From VXMT01 sp965204835 (GTDB taxonomy: Bacteria; Chloroflexota; Dehalococcoidia; UBA2979): 64,000 bases of DNA. The first letter of the stretch is position 1. Every line of letters begins with the position of its first letter. The stretch is from positions 434,001 to 498,000 of the forward strand of contig OZ242017.1 of the NCBI GenBank assembly GCA_965204835.1. The letters are read 5' to 3'. Under the pieces are notes generated by a model. That model was not told where the DNA came from. It saw only the letters and a program-made list of their open reading frames with translations, and ran no database searches. Shown piece after piece: positions 1 to 8,798 of the stretch. The position numbers and the translations under genes were made by a program.

Positions 1-128
1 AAAAGCAGGAAGGCCACGCCCATTGCACCGGCCGCGATAAAGAGCAGGACGGCAGTCCCCACCCAATCTACGAGCCAGCCCCACTCTGCGAGCCAGCCGA
101 AGGGTCCGTCGGTTTCTGCTGAGTTCAT
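1..128 (-). CDS. Membrane protein paralogue, N-terminal part only (runs off the window)
   Basis: The reverse strand reads from an ATG at 128 into an open frame that leaves the window. The first residues, MNSAETDGPFGWL, match the starts of the next two genes (MNSPETDRPF and MTSPETARPF), followed by a hydrophobic stretch. It is therefore the third copy of a tandem membrane protein family. The upstream sequence (CGAGGATGGGTTC before ATG) is similar to the leaders of the other copies. Only about 42 codons are visible. No function can be assigned. Confidence 0.75.
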   Translation of the reverse strand, partial: MNSAETDGPFGWLAEWGWLVDWVGTAVLLFIAAGAMGVAFLL

Positions 129-184
129 GAACCCATCCTCGCGGCGATTGCTATCCGTCCGCCCCTGCCCGCACACCCCTCGCG

Positions 185-964
185 CTACGTGGTCCCGTCA
201 AGTCCGTTGAACGTCCCGGACACGGCTCCGCAGAGCATAAACACGCCCATCCAGAGCGCGTAGCTCAGGGGGTGCCGGCTCAGGCGCTCCGACATGGCTA
301 TCGAGAGGATGGCGGCGATGGCCACGGCGAGGGAACCCCAGAGGAAGGCGTTGGACAGGATGTCGATGAGGCGGCCTTCGGGATCCCGCATGGACGACGG
401 GAAGAGGGTGTAGCCCACGAGGGCGAAGAACGCAGGCCCGGCGACTGCACCCGCCAGCCACGCGGTCAGGCGGGGGAACAGCATCATCCCGACGTACCCG
501 ACACCCGCCAGGAGCGCGACGCTGATCCACCGCTGCACGCCGAACAGCGGATGGATTCCGAGAAGATCGTGGGGGTTGAGCCCCCACCACCCCCAGTACC
601 AGAGCACCGCGCACAGCACTGCAGCCGCAAGTAGCGGGAACAACGGGCGGGCGAGACTCGCGCCGGGCTCGCCGGGTGCGGCGATCCAGTCCGAGCCCCA
701 GCGGAGCCACGCGGCGGCGATGGCCGCAAGCGGGATGGCCACGAAATCAATGTGCGGCAGCACCAGGCTGTGCGAATACTGTCCGGTCTCCGGGTCAAAC
801 GTCCAATACCAATAGGGGTAGTCGTCAAGCATGTGATGGATGCCTGCCCCGAACAAATGCAGGCAGGCCGCGACCATTGCCCCGACCGCAACACAGACCA
901 GGACGGCGGTTGCCAGCCGCTCTACGAGCCGGATGAAGGGCCTGTCGGTCTCTGGTGAGTTCAT
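185..964 (-). CDS. Multi-pass membrane protein of unknown function, tandem paralogue 2
   Basis: A 259-residue protein with about six hydrophobic segments. The start at 964 was chosen because GAGGAG lies just upstream; an in-frame ATG 69 bases further out lacks a good ribosome site. Landmarks shared with the neighbouring copy are an N-terminal S-P-E-T motif, the segment around AIAAAWL, LFPRLTAWLAGA, YTLFPSSMRDPEGR and a C-terminal PLSYALWMGVFML followed by SGTFNG. I do not recognise the family. Its position between two close homologues indicates local gene duplication. It lies 73 bases downstream of the next copy, probably in one transcript. Confidence 0.75.
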   Translation of the reverse strand: MNSPETDRPFIRLVERLATAVLVCVAVGAMVAACLHLFGAGIHHMLDDYPYWYWTFDPETGQYSHSLVLPHIDFVAIPLAAIAAAWLRWGSDWIAAPGEPGASLARPLFPLLAAAVLCAVLWYWGWWGLNPHDLLGIHPLFGVQRWISVALLAGVGYVGMMLFPRLTAWLAGAVAGPAFFALVGYTLFPSSMRDPEGRLIDILSNAFLWGSLAVAIAAILSIAMSERLSRHPLSYALWMGVFMLCGAVSGTFNGLDGTT

Positions 965-1037
965 GAACTCCTCCTCGTGGCGATTGCTATCCGTCCGCCT
1001 GGGCGCGCTCGCCTCCGACGCGCCCGTCGGCATGCCC

Positions 1038-1832
1038 TCACCGTCCGGGGTACGCCCCGTTGAACGTCCCGGACACGGCCAGGCAGAGCATGAACGCGCC
1101 CATCCAGAGCGCGTAGCTCAAGGGCTGCTGACGCAGGCGCTGCGAGAGGGCCATCGCGACGATGGCGGCGATGGCCAACGCGAGGGCGCCCCACGCGAAA
1201 ACGTCGGTCAGCCTCTCGAAGACCCGCCCTTCTGGATCCCGCATGAACGACGGGAAGAGGGTGTAGCCCACGATGGCGAACAGGGTCGGCCCGGCGATCG
1301 CCCCGGCCATCCATGCTGTCAGGCGCGGGAACAGGATCATCCCGAAATACCCGACGCCTGCCACGAGCGCCATGCCGATCCACCGCTGCACACCGATCTG
1401 CGGATTGCCCCCCAGAAGGTCCCTGGGGGTGTTCCAGGACCACATGAGGTACACGAACATCCCAACCACCACGGAGGCACCAAGCAACGGGAGCAGGTGG
1501 CGAACGGGACTCGCGCCGGGCGGCGGCGTCCCCTCCTCGCCCCAACGCGAACGGGCGCGAATCGCGCGAGGTACGCGGGGTGCGGTGATCCAGGCAGCGC
1601 CCCAATGCAGCCAGGCTGCGGCGATGGCCGCAAGGGGGAAGACCACGAAATCAATCCCAAGCAGCGGCGTGTTGTACGTGTGAAGGGTGTGGTCTACGCC
1701 TGCCCCGAGCATGGAGTAGAACCCGGCCCACAGTACTGGAAAAGCGACGCTGAGGAGCAGGGCTGCGGTCCCCAGGCGCTCGACGAACTGGCCCCACCAG
1801 CCGAAGGGCCTCGCAGTCTCCGGGGAGGTCAT
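1038..1832 (-). CDS. Multi-pass membrane protein of unknown function, tandem paralogue 3
   Basis: A 264-residue protein with about six hydrophobic segments, clearly homologous over its whole length to the gene at 185-964 (shared LFPRLTAWMAGAIAGP, YTLFPSFMRDPEGR and the closing SGTFNG). The start at 1832 follows AGGAGGGGTTG, a strong ribosome site. It carries an extra charged loop near residues 80-110 (RVPRAIRARSRWGEEG) that the neighbour lacks. It is first in the run of three copies and may be the first gene of their transcript. Function is unknown. Confidence 0.75.
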   Translation of the reverse strand: MTSPETARPFGWWGQFVERLGTAALLLSVAFPVLWAGFYSMLGAGVDHTLHTYNTPLLGIDFVVFPLAAIAAAWLHWGAAWITAPRVPRAIRARSRWGEEGTPPPGASPVRHLLPLLGASVVVGMFVYLMWSWNTPRDLLGGNPQIGVQRWIGMALVAGVGYFGMILFPRLTAWMAGAIAGPTLFAIVGYTLFPSFMRDPEGRVFERLTDVFAWGALALAIAAIVAMALSQRLRQQPLSYALWMGAFMLCLAVSGTFNGAYPGR

Positions 1833-2068
1833 CAACCCCTCCTCGCGGCGATGGCTATCGGGGCCGCCAGGTCCCGCGCCTGCATCCGCGCCCGTGGTCC
1901 CGTCGGCTCCAGGCTGCCCCGCCCGGGCCGGCGAGACCGGAATGTGCGCGCAACTCACAGGCTACCAGCGTGCGCAGAGCCACTGGGTACAGAACAAATC
2001 CGATTCTCGGAACGGTCCATAAGGATCTCTTGGGCAACAAGCCGGCCCTGCGCCCGCTCAAGGCGGGG

Positions 2069-2196
2069 CGCGGTAGCATCGAGGCATGCGAATGCCGCGC
2101 TCCACGGTGGTCCTGCTCGCGCTCGCGGTCGCGGGCGCCGTCGTGCTCTCCGGCCTCGGCGCGTGGCAGCCCATGCGCAACGACTACAAGCGCGAC
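2069..2196 (+). repeat. Direct repeat copy A: promoter and first codons of SURF1
   Basis: This stretch is nearly identical to 3498-3625, offset by 1429 bases. It includes the TAGCAT box, the start codon and about 35 codons of the SURF1 gene. Similarity stops abruptly just after the codons for MRN. The two copies flank the solute-binding protein gene at 2208-3311. Confidence 0.85.
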
Positions 2197-2200
2197 GCAG
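2086..2200 (+). pseudogene. SURF1 N-terminal fragment (truncated duplicate)
   Basis: From ATG at 2086 the frame encodes MRMPRSTVVLLALAVAGAVV and continues through the GLGAWQ signature of SURF1, then loses all similarity to the intact gene at 3515 after about 37 codons. The frame runs on into the antisense of the next gene, so the read-through product has no meaning. It keeps the TAGCAT box at 2074-2079, so it may still be transcribed. It is best read as a relic of a duplication that left the solute-binding protein gene between the two copies. Confidence 0.75.
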
Positions 2201-2207
2201 GCCGCCC

Positions 2208-3311
2208 CTACCGGTACGGCAGCGCGTACATGATCCCGCCCTGCCCGGGCGGGCAGGGCGCCGAGGTGTCCGAGGCCAGCGCGTTGAGCGTGCAGGCGCG
2301 CGGGATCGCGTCGCCGACCGTGCGCTCGTAGATCTCGCCGTAGTTGCCGACCGCGGCGATGGCCCGCTGGATGAACGCCGCGCCGACGCGGCCGAAGCCG
2401 AGGTCGGAGACAGCGCCACCCTCGTATGAGACGCCGAGGAGGCGGGCAATCGTGGTGTTCGGCGGGTCGGCCGAGAGCGCGGTGACGTTGGCCTGCGTGA
2501 CGCCGAGCTCCTCGGCGGCGATCAGGCCGTGGACGACCCAGTTCACCACGTCCTTCCACTCGCTGTCGTAGTCGCGCATGGCCGGCGCGAGCGGTCCCTT
2601 CGAGATGACTTGCGGCAGGATCACGTAGTCGGCCGCGTCGTCCCGAACGGCGAGGCGCGAGGCGATGTCGGACGTGTCCGCCGTGAGCACGTCGCAGCGT
2701 CCCGAGAAGAACGCGTCCGCGACGTCCGTGCTGAGCCCGCCCTTCGGGTCGTACTCAAGCCCGATCTCGGTGAAGTGGTCGGCGAGGTACTGCTCGGTCG
2801 TGGTGCCCGTCTGCACGCAGATGACGGCCTCGCCCATGTCGGCCGTGGTCTCGTACTCCGAGTCCCTGCGTACGGCGAAGCCCTGGCCGGTGTAGAAGAT
2901 CGTCTGCGCGAAGTCGACGCCCAGCTCGCGGTCGCGCCCCGCGTTGATCGAGGTCGTGCGGATCAGCACGTCGATCTCGCCGCTGTTCAGCACCTCGAAG
3001 CGCGTCGCGGCGTCCGAGGTGTCCACATACTCGACCTTGCTCGCGTCGCCGAGCACCGCGGCGGCGATCGCCTTGCAAAACTCGATGTCGAACCCGGTGA
3101 CGGTGCCGTCGACCTCGCGGAAGCCGAACAGCGGCTGCGTCTGCTTCACGCCGCACCTCAGCTCGCCGCGCTCGATGACGCGCTCGAGGGTGCGCTCGCG
3201 CGGCAGGCTGCCCGGCGACTCCGATTCGCCGTTTCCATCTCCGAGGACGCCGAAGTACAGCAACGCAGCGACCGCCCCGCCAACCACAAGCACAGCAGCG
3301 AGCGTCCTCAT
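2208..3311 (-). CDS. Amino-acid ABC transporter solute-binding protein (AapJ-like)
   Basis: A 367-residue secreted or anchored binding protein. The start at 3311 follows GGGGAG and gives a short N-terminus with one hydrophobic segment (residues 2-21), which anchors or exports it. After a Ser/Glu-rich linker comes a type 3 extracellular solute-binding fold. Visible are the ERGELRCGVKQ opening, the GFDIEFCKAIAAAVLG segment, the region around EIDVLIRTTSINAGRD that binds the amino-acid group, and a C-terminal extension ending in RACTLNALA, as in the AapJ/BztA group for L-amino acids. No cognate permease or ATPase is adjacent. It sits between two copies of the SURF1 5' end, which suggests it was placed here by a rearrangement. 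Confidence 0.85.
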   Translation of the reverse strand: MRTLAAVLVVGGAVAALLYFGVLGDGNGESESPGSLPRERTLERVIERGELRCGVKQTQPLFGFREVDGTVTGFDIEFCKAIAAAVLGDASKVEYVDTSDAATRFEVLNSGEIDVLIRTTSINAGRDRELGVDFAQTIFYTGQGFAVRRDSEYETTADMGEAVICVQTGTTTEQYLADHFTEIGLEYDPKGGLSTDVADAFFSGRCDVLTADTSDIASRLAVRDDAADYVILPQVISKGPLAPAMRDYDSEWKDVVNWVVHGLIAAEELGVTQANVTALSADPPNTTIARLLGVSYEGGAVSDLGFGRVGAAFIQRAIAAVGNYGEIYERTVGDAIPRACTLNALASDTSAPCPPGQGGIMYALPYR

Positions 3312-3497
3312 CGAGTCTCCCCGGCCCCACACGCCCCGGGGCGCGGTCTGGCGTCGCCACGCGGCTGCGAGGCGGGATGCTACATGGTTCCGGGCACGCG
3401 TTGCCGCCGGCCGACGTCGCTCCGGCCCATGCCCTCTCGTTACCAACGAAACGCGGCGACAGCCGGATCTCCGGACCGACAGCCGCTCCGACGCGCG

Positions 3498-3625
3498 CGC
3501 GGTAGCATCGCGGCATGCGAATGCCGCGCTTCACGGTGGTCCTGCTCGCCCTCGCGGTCGCGGGCGCGATCGTGCTCTCCGGCCTCGGCGCGTGGCAGCT
3601 CATGCGCAACGAGCACAAGCACGAC
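3498..3625 (+). repeat. Direct repeat copy B: intact SURF1 5' end
   Basis: Second copy of the 128-base repeat at 2069-2196. This copy continues into the full SURF1 gene and is therefore the original or functional one. Confidence 0.85.
3503..3508 (+). promoter_or_regulatory. TAGCAT -10 box, leaderless SURF1 promoter
   Basis: TAGCAT is followed by six bases and then the ATG at 3515. A transcript starting about seven bases after the box would begin at the start codon. No Shine-Dalgarno sequence is present. The same TAnnnT-N6-start layout recurs at 2074, 48812, 49041 and, reversed, at 54771-54776. Confidence 0.5.
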
Positions 3626-4261
3626 CTCGCGGCCGAGCTCGCCGCGCGCATCGCCGCCGCCCCGATCACGCCCGCCGAGGCGGTCGCGATGCCCGACGAC
3701 GACATCAACTACCGGCGGCTCGCCCTCGAGGGCGAGTGGGACTACGACCGGCTGCAGGTGATCGCGAACCGCACGCGCTACGGGCAGCGCGGCGAGGAGG
3801 TCGTGGTGCCGCTGCGCCCCGCGGACGGCGGCCCCGCGGTGCTCGTGAACCGCGGCTGGTACCCCGCCGCCGAGCGCGAGGCTGTGCTCGCGGTCCTCGC
3901 TGCCGAGGACGAGGGGCTCGACGGCCTCATCCGCGTCGGGCGCAGCCTGCGCGCGACGCAGGGCCCCGACGGCTCGTGGACGCGCTTCGACGTGGCCTCG
4001 ATCGCCGACCTGCTGCCGTACGAGGTCGTGACGTGGCGGGCGACGGCGGGGACGCTCGTCGAGCGCCTGCCGCGCAGCGCGCCGCCGGAGCGGCCCGTCA
4101 CGCTCTACGAGGGCTACGAGAACACGACGCCGCACATGGAGTACGCTCTGACGTGGTTCGGCCTCGCCGCCGCGATGCTCGTCACCGCCGGTGTGCGGGT
4201 GTGGCGCGGCGGCGCCGAGAGCCGGCCCGCGGAGCCGCCGTCCGGCGGCACGGAGGATTGA
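3515..4261 (+). CDS. surf1: SURF1 family protein, cytochrome oxidase biogenesis
   Basis: A 248-residue protein of normal length for the family. SURF1 (Shy1) helps insert haem a into subunit I of haem-copper oxidases at the membrane. The N-terminal transmembrane helix (residues 6-27) ends in the family signature GLGAWQLMR. The middle carries NYRRLALEGEWDY and NRGWYP, and a second helix lies near the C-terminus (YALTWFGLAAAMLVTAGV), so the large loop faces outside. It is preceded by a leaderless-type promoter and followed 11 bases later by a YHS-domain gene. No oxidase subunit genes are in the window. Confidence 0.9.
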   Translation: MRMPRFTVVLLALAVAGAIVLSGLGAWQLMRNEHKHDLAAELAARIAAAPITPAEAVAMPDDDINYRRLALEGEWDYDRLQVIANRTRYGQRGEEVVVPLRPADGGPAVLVNRGWYPAAEREAVLAVLAAEDEGLDGLIRVGRSLRATQGPDGSWTRFDVASIADLLPYEVVTWRATAGTLVERLPRSAPPERPVTLYEGYENTTPHMEYALTWFGLAAAMLVTAGVRVWRGGAESRPAEPPSGGTED

Positions 4262-4272
4262 GGACAACAACG

Positions 4273-4482
4273 ATGGTGAGCAAGGTCATCGACTTCCTGC
4301 GCGGCGGCGACAGCGTCGCCATCGACCCCTGCTGCGGCATGGAGGTCGACACGAGCAACCCACCCGGCGGCTCGTACGAGTACGAGGGCACGACGTACTA
4401 CTTCTGCGCCCGCGGCTGCCGCCTCGGCTTCGAGGAGGACCCGCACGCCTACCTCTCGGGCGAGAAGACCGAGGAGATGTAG
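4273..4482 (+). CDS. Small YHS-domain metal-binding protein
   Basis: A 69-residue protein. Residues 18-63 form a YHS-type treble-clef-like domain: DPCCGMEVD, then YEYEGTTYYFCARGCRLGFEEDPHAYL, with cysteines at the usual metal-ligand positions. Such domains bind metals (copper, zinc or iron) and often occur with copper ATPases or oxidase-related genes, so the place directly behind SURF1 (11 bases apart) fits a role in oxidase metal supply. That role is inference. The start at 4273 follows GAGGACAACAACG. Confidence 0.85.
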   Translation: MVSKVIDFLRGGDSVAIDPCCGMEVDTSNPPGGSYEYEGTTYYFCARGCRLGFEEDPHAYLSGEKTEEM

Positions 4483-4545
4483 CCGCGCCCGGCTCACCCC
4501 ACGCGGTGAGGCCCCGGCGGGCGTCGCCCGTCACGCGGTGCTCGG

Positions 4546-4551
4546 TATACT
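4546..4551 (+). promoter_or_regulatory. TATACT -10 box upstream of pepN
   Basis: TATACT matches the -10 consensus at five of six positions and lies 60 bases before the pepN start. No convincing -35 element is visible. Confidence 0.35.
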
Positions 4552-4611
4552 CGATGGTCAGCGCCTCGCCCTGGCGTGGGCGCAACCCATCGCTTGCTCC
4601 GAGAGGTACCG

Positions 4612-7170
4612 ATGACTACCGAGCCCGTCGCCGTGCGCGACAGCCTGACGCAGGATGAGGCGATCGCGCGCGCCGAGCGCGTGAGCGACGTCTCCTACGA
4701 CCTCCACCTCGACCTGACCGGCGGCGCCGAGCGCTACCGCGGCGACGTCACCATCCGCTTCACCCTCGCCGACGGCGACGGCGACGTCTTCGTCGACCAC
4801 ACCGGCGGCGGGATCGAGCGCCTCGAGGTCAACGGCGCGGCGGTCGAGCCCGACCAGGGCGAGTACCGGCTCACGCTGCCCGGCGACGCCCTCGCGGCCT
4901 CCAACGAGGTGCGGATCGTCTTCGAGCACGACTACGACCACACCGGCGACGGCTTCCACCAGTTCATCGACCCGGAGGACGGCAGCGAGTACCTCTACAC
5001 CAACTTCGAGCCCTACAACTGCCACCGCCTCTTCCCCTGCTTCGACCAGCCCGACCTCAAGGCCAGCTACGCGCTGACTGTCGACGCGCCCTCCGAGTGG
5101 GAGCTCGTGGCCAACACGAGCGAGGCGGACCGCGAGGAGCTGCCGGACGGGCGGCTGCGCCGCCGCTTCGAGCAGACCGAGCGCTTCTCGACGTACCTGT
5201 TCGCGCTGATCGCGGGCCCGTACCACGTCGTGCGCGACGACCACAATGGCATCCCGCTCGGCTTCTACTGCCGCAGCTCCCTCGCGCCGTACCTCGACGA
5301 GGGCGAGCTGTTCGAGGTGACCAAGCAGGGCCTCAGCTTCTTCGCCGAGTTCTTCGACTACCCGTACGCGTTCCACAAGTACGACCAGGTCTTCGTGCCC
5401 GAGTTCAACTTCGGCGCGATGGAGAACGTCGGCGCGATCACCCACTCGGAGCGCATGGTCTACCGCGACCCGCCGACCGAGAACCAGCGGCTCGGCCGCG
5501 CCGAGGTGATCCTCCACGAGATGGCGCACATGTGGTTCGGCGACCTCGTGACGATGCGCTGGTGGAACGACCTCTGGCTCAACGAGAGCTTCGCCACCTA
5601 CATGGCCTACCTCGCGCTGGTCGAGTCGACGCGCTTCCAGGCGGCGTGGCTGGCGTTCAACTCCGGCATGAAGGCGTGGGCGTACCGCCAGGACCAGCTC
5701 GTCACCACCCACCCCATCGCCGGCCAGGTGCCCGATACCGACGCGACGTTCCTGAACTTCGACGGCATCACCTACGGCAAGGGCGCGGCCGTGCTCAAGC
5801 AGCTCGTCGCCGCCGTCGGCATGGAGGCGTTCCGCGACGGCATGCGGCGCTACTTCCAGCGCCACGCCTTCGGCAACACCACGCTCGCCGAGTTCCTCGA
5901 CGCCATCGACGAGGGCGTCGAGCGCGACCTGCACGAGTGGGCCGCGCTGTGGCTCGAGACGCCCTCGCTCAACACGATCAGCGCCGACTGGCACGCCGAG
6001 GGCGGCTCGATCGCCTCGTTCGCGCTCGACCAGAGCGCGCCCGATGAGTACCCGACCATCCGCCCGCACCAGCTCGACATCGCGCTCATCACCGAGTCCA
6101 ACGGCTCGCTCGATGTCGCCGGCGTCCCCGTCTCCGTCGAGGGTGAGCGCACCGAGGTGTCGGCCGCGGTCGGCAGCCCGGAGCCGGTGCTCGTCATGCC
6201 CAACCTGGGCGACCACGCCTTCGTGAAGGTCGCCCTCGACGACCGCTCGATCGAGTACGTGCGGGAGCACCTCGAGCGCGTCGAGGACCCGCTGCTGCGC
6301 CAGCTGATCTGGCAGGCGCTGTGGAACATGGTCCGCGACCAGCAGCTCAAGTCGACCGACTACCTGCCGCTCGCCGCCTCGAAGGTGGCGGACGAGAGCG
6401 ACATCGAGCTGGTCGAGACGGTGCTCGCCACCGTCACGGCGGCCATCGCGCGCTACGTCCCCGACGACCAGCGCGACGAGCAGGCCCACCGCTTCTCCGA
6501 TCTCGCGTGGAGCGCGCTCTCCGAGGGCGCCCCCGGCGCCTCGACGAGCGACGGCCAGATCATCTGGGCGCGCACGCTGGTCGGGCTGGCCATCACGCCG
6601 GAGGACATCGCGCGCGTCATCGCGCTCGCCGACGGCGACCTCGCCGTCGACGGCCTCACGATCGATCAGGACATGCGCTGGGAGATCGCCATCCGCGCTG
6701 TCGCGCACGGCATCGACGGCGCTGCCGACCGTATCGCCGCCGAGCGCGAGCGTGACCCCTCGGACCGCGGGCAGCGCGCGCTGCTGCGCGCCGAGGTGGC
6801 CGTGCCGGACGCCGCGGTGAAGGCCGAGGCGTGGCGGCGCTTCCACGACGAGGGCTACGGCTCGCTGCACCTCACCGCCGCGGCGATGGCCGGCTTCCAC
6901 TGGCACGTCCAGCGCGAGATGCTCGAGCCGTGGACGATGGAGTTCTTCGACCGCGTCGCGGGCGTCTTCCAGACCGGCGAGAACCAGTTCACCCGCTCCT
7001 ACTTCGCGAGCCTGTTCCCGCACGGCCGCGTCGAGGAGCGCGTGCTGGAGCGCTCGCGGGCACTCCTCGACGAGATCGGCGACCGCCAGCCGCTGCTGGA
7101 CCGCTCGCTGCGCGAGGCCAACGACGACCTGGAGCGAGCGATCCGCTGTCGCGCCTTCGCCGCGTCGTGA
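4612..7170 (+). CDS. pepN: Aminopeptidase N, M1 family zinc metallopeptidase
   Basis: An 852-residue cytosolic-type aminopeptidase that removes N-terminal residues from peptides. The substrate-binding GAMEN motif is at residues 268-272. The zinc site HEMAH is at 302-306 with the third ligand Glu about residue 325 in LWLNESFATY. The long C-terminal helical domain (about 540-850) is of the ERAP1-like kind seen in the actinobacterial-type PepN group. The start at 4612 was chosen for GAGAGG at 4601-4606; there is no signal peptide. The MFS transporter gene starts 10 bases after its stop, so the two may be cotranscribed. Confidence 0.95.
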   Translation: MTTEPVAVRDSLTQDEAIARAERVSDVSYDLHLDLTGGAERYRGDVTIRFTLADGDGDVFVDHTGGGIERLEVNGAAVEPDQGEYRLTLPGDALAASNEVRIVFEHDYDHTGDGFHQFIDPEDGSEYLYTNFEPYNCHRLFPCFDQPDLKASYALTVDAPSEWELVANTSEADREELPDGRLRRRFEQTERFSTYLFALIAGPYHVVRDDHNGIPLGFYCRSSLAPYLDEGELFEVTKQGLSFFAEFFDYPYAFHKYDQVFVPEFNFGAMENVGAITHSERMVYRDPPTENQRLGRAEVILHEMAHMWFGDLVTMRWWNDLWLNESFATYMAYLALVESTRFQAAWLAFNSGMKAWAYRQDQLVTTHPIAGQVPDTDATFLNFDGITYGKGAAVLKQLVAAVGMEAFRDGMRRYFQRHAFGNTTLAEFLDAIDEGVERDLHEWAALWLETPSLNTISADWHAEGGSIASFALDQSAPDEYPTIRPHQLDIALITESNGSLDVAGVPVSVEGERTEVSAAVGSPEPVLVMPNLGDHAFVKVALDDRSIEYVREHLERVEDPLLRQLIWQALWNMVRDQQLKSTDYLPLAASKVADESDIELVETVLATVTAAIARYVPDDQRDEQAHRFSDLAWSALSEGAPGASTSDGQIIWARTLVGLAITPEDIARVIALADGDLAVDGLTIDQDMRWEIAIRAVAHGIDGAADRIAAERERDPSDRGQRALLRAEVAVPDAAVKAEAWRRFHDEGYGSLHLTAAAMAGFHWHVQREMLEPWTMEFFDRVAGVFQTGENQFTRSYFASLFPHGRVEERVLERSRALLDEIGDRQPLLDRSLREANDDLERAIRCRAFAAS

Positions 7171-7180
7171 CGGGCCCTTC

Positions 7181-8506
7181 GTGAGCACCGGGGCGTTCAC
7201 ACGCCCGACCTCGGTCTTCTACGGCTGGTGGATTGTCGGCGCCGGCTTCCTGACGCAGCTCATGCTCGGCATGCTCATGTTCCACTCGTTCGGGACGTAC
7301 GTCGCGCTGATGCAGGCCGACTTCGGCTGGAGCCGCACGACGTTCTCGATCGCCTTCGCGATGCAGCGCGCGGAGAGCGGGATCCTCGGACCGATCCAGG
7401 GCTGGGCCATCGACAACTACGGGCCGCGCATCATCATGTACGCGGGCATGGTGCTGTTCGCGATCGGCTTCATCATGCTCAGCTTCGTGCAGGAGATCTG
7501 GACCTTCTACATCTCCTTCATGCTGATCGCGATCGGCGCCTCGCTCAGCAGCTTCCTCTCGCTCGTCGTCGCCGTCGTGAACTGGTTCCGGCGACGCCGC
7601 TCGTTCGCCCTCGGGATGCTCTCGATGGGCTTCGCGGTCGGCGGCTTCGCGGCCACCCCGATGGCGCTCGTGATCGAGAGCATCGGGTGGCGGACGGCGG
7701 CGTTCGCCTCGGGCGTGGCCGTGCTCGTGATCGGCCTCCCGCTCGCGCGCGTCGTGCGCCACCGCCCCGAGGACCACGGGATGCTCCCCGACGGCGCCGC
7801 GTCGTACTCGGAACTCTCCGACGACCCCGACGACGAGGGCGACGAGTGGGGCATGAGCACGCGCGACGCGCTGCGCACCCCGGCGTTCTGGCTGATCTCG
7901 ATGGGCCAGGCGGCGGCGCTGCTCGTGATCGGCGCGCTGATGGTGCACCTCGTGATCTACATCCACGAGGACCTCGGCTACAGCCTCGCGCTCGCGGCGT
8001 TCGCGATCACGATCCAGACGGTGGGGCAGATCATCGGGCAGTTCGCCGGGGCGTACCTCGGCGACCGCTGGCCGAAGCGCCCACTGATCGTGGCGGCGCT
8101 GCTCGGCCACGGCCTCGCGATCTTCATGCTCGCGATCGCGCCCGTGCTGGCGCTGGTCTACCTCGCGGTGGGGATCAACGGGACGGCGTGGGGGCTGCGC
8201 GCGCCGCTGCAGATGGCAATCCGGGCGGACTACTTCGGACGTAGATCATTCGGGACGATCATGGGCTTCTCGTCGCTCGTGATCATGTCCGGGATGATCG
8301 TCGGGCCGACGTTCGCGGGGATCATGTACGACCAGACGGGGAGCTACCGGGTGAGCTTCCTGGTGCTCGCGGTCTTCGCGTCCTCGGGCGCGCTGTTGTT
8401 CGCGTTCGCACGCCCGCCGGCCGCGAGCCTGCGCACGCAGGCGCCGGCGACGGTCACGCACGCGCTGATGGGGGCCGCCGAGCCGCAGCCGGTGGCGTCG
8501 CGCTAG
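7181..8506 (+). CDS. MFS transporter, 12 transmembrane segments
   Basis: A 441-residue major facilitator protein starting with GTG. Two bundles of six helices are joined by an acidic cytoplasmic loop (around SDDPDDEGDEWGM). Features include YGWWIVGAGF at the N-terminus and RPxDHG-like RHRPEDHGMLPDG after helix 6, typical of the oxalate/formate antiporter and monocarboxylate (MCT-like) branch. The substrate is probably an organic acid, but this cannot be read from the sequence. It follows pepN closely. Confidence 0.85.
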   Translation: MSTGAFTRPTSVFYGWWIVGAGFLTQLMLGMLMFHSFGTYVALMQADFGWSRTTFSIAFAMQRAESGILGPIQGWAIDNYGPRIIMYAGMVLFAIGFIMLSFVQEIWTFYISFMLIAIGASLSSFLSLVVAVVNWFRRRRSFALGMLSMGFAVGGFAATPMALVIESIGWRTAAFASGVAVLVIGLPLARVVRHRPEDHGMLPDGAASYSELSDDPDDEGDEWGMSTRDALRTPAFWLISMGQAAALLVIGALMVHLVIYIHEDLGYSLALAAFAITIQTVGQIIGQFAGAYLGDRWPKRPLIVAALLGHGLAIFMLAIAPVLALVYLAVGINGTAWGLRAPLQMAIRADYFGRRSFGTIMGFSSLVIMSGMIVGPTFAGIMYDQTGSYRVSFLVLAVFASSGALLFAFARPPAASLRTQAPATVTHALMGAAEPQPVASR

Positions 8507-8527
8507 GGCTGGATCGAGGAGAGAGCC

Positions 8528-8761
8528 ATGCTGGAGTCGATCATCGGTCGCGACGGTCGGACGACGCTCCCGAAGGGCGTGCGCGATGCCCTCGGCCTGC
8601 AGCGCGGGGACCGCGTTCGCTACTTCGGCGAGGGAGACTCGGTGCGGATCGTGCCGGTTCGGCCTATCCACCGGCTGTACGGAGCCGCGAAGTACGACGG
8701 CCCACCCGTCACGCTCGATGAGATGGACGCTGCAATTGCCGACGGAGCCTGCCGCCGCTAG
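8528..8761 (+). CDS. AbrB/SpoVT-type DNA-binding protein
   Basis: A 77-residue protein. Residues 1-45 form a swapped-hairpin AbrB domain: SIIGRDGRTTLPKGVRDALGLQRGDRVRYF, a close fit to MazE/AbrB-like regulators and antitoxins. The C-terminus ends in PVTLDEMDAAIADG, the kind of tail that contacts a toxin. No PIN or MazF toxin gene lies next to it, so it is an orphan antitoxin or a stand-alone regulator. GAGGAGAGAGCC precedes the ATG. Confidence 0.8.
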   Translation: MLESIIGRDGRTTLPKGVRDALGLQRGDRVRYFGEGDSVRIVPVRPIHRLYGAAKYDGPPVTLDEMDAAIADGACRR

Positions 8762-8798
8762 GGAGCCTCGACGCGCTCGCGGTGGACAAGGGTAATCG

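Noticed and set aside
4558..7200. Long open frame antisense to pepN (880 codons)
   Set aside because: It is a mirror of a high-GC coding gene; its translation is low-complexity Arg/Val/Glu/Gly sequence without motifs, while the sense strand encodes a complete aminopeptidase.
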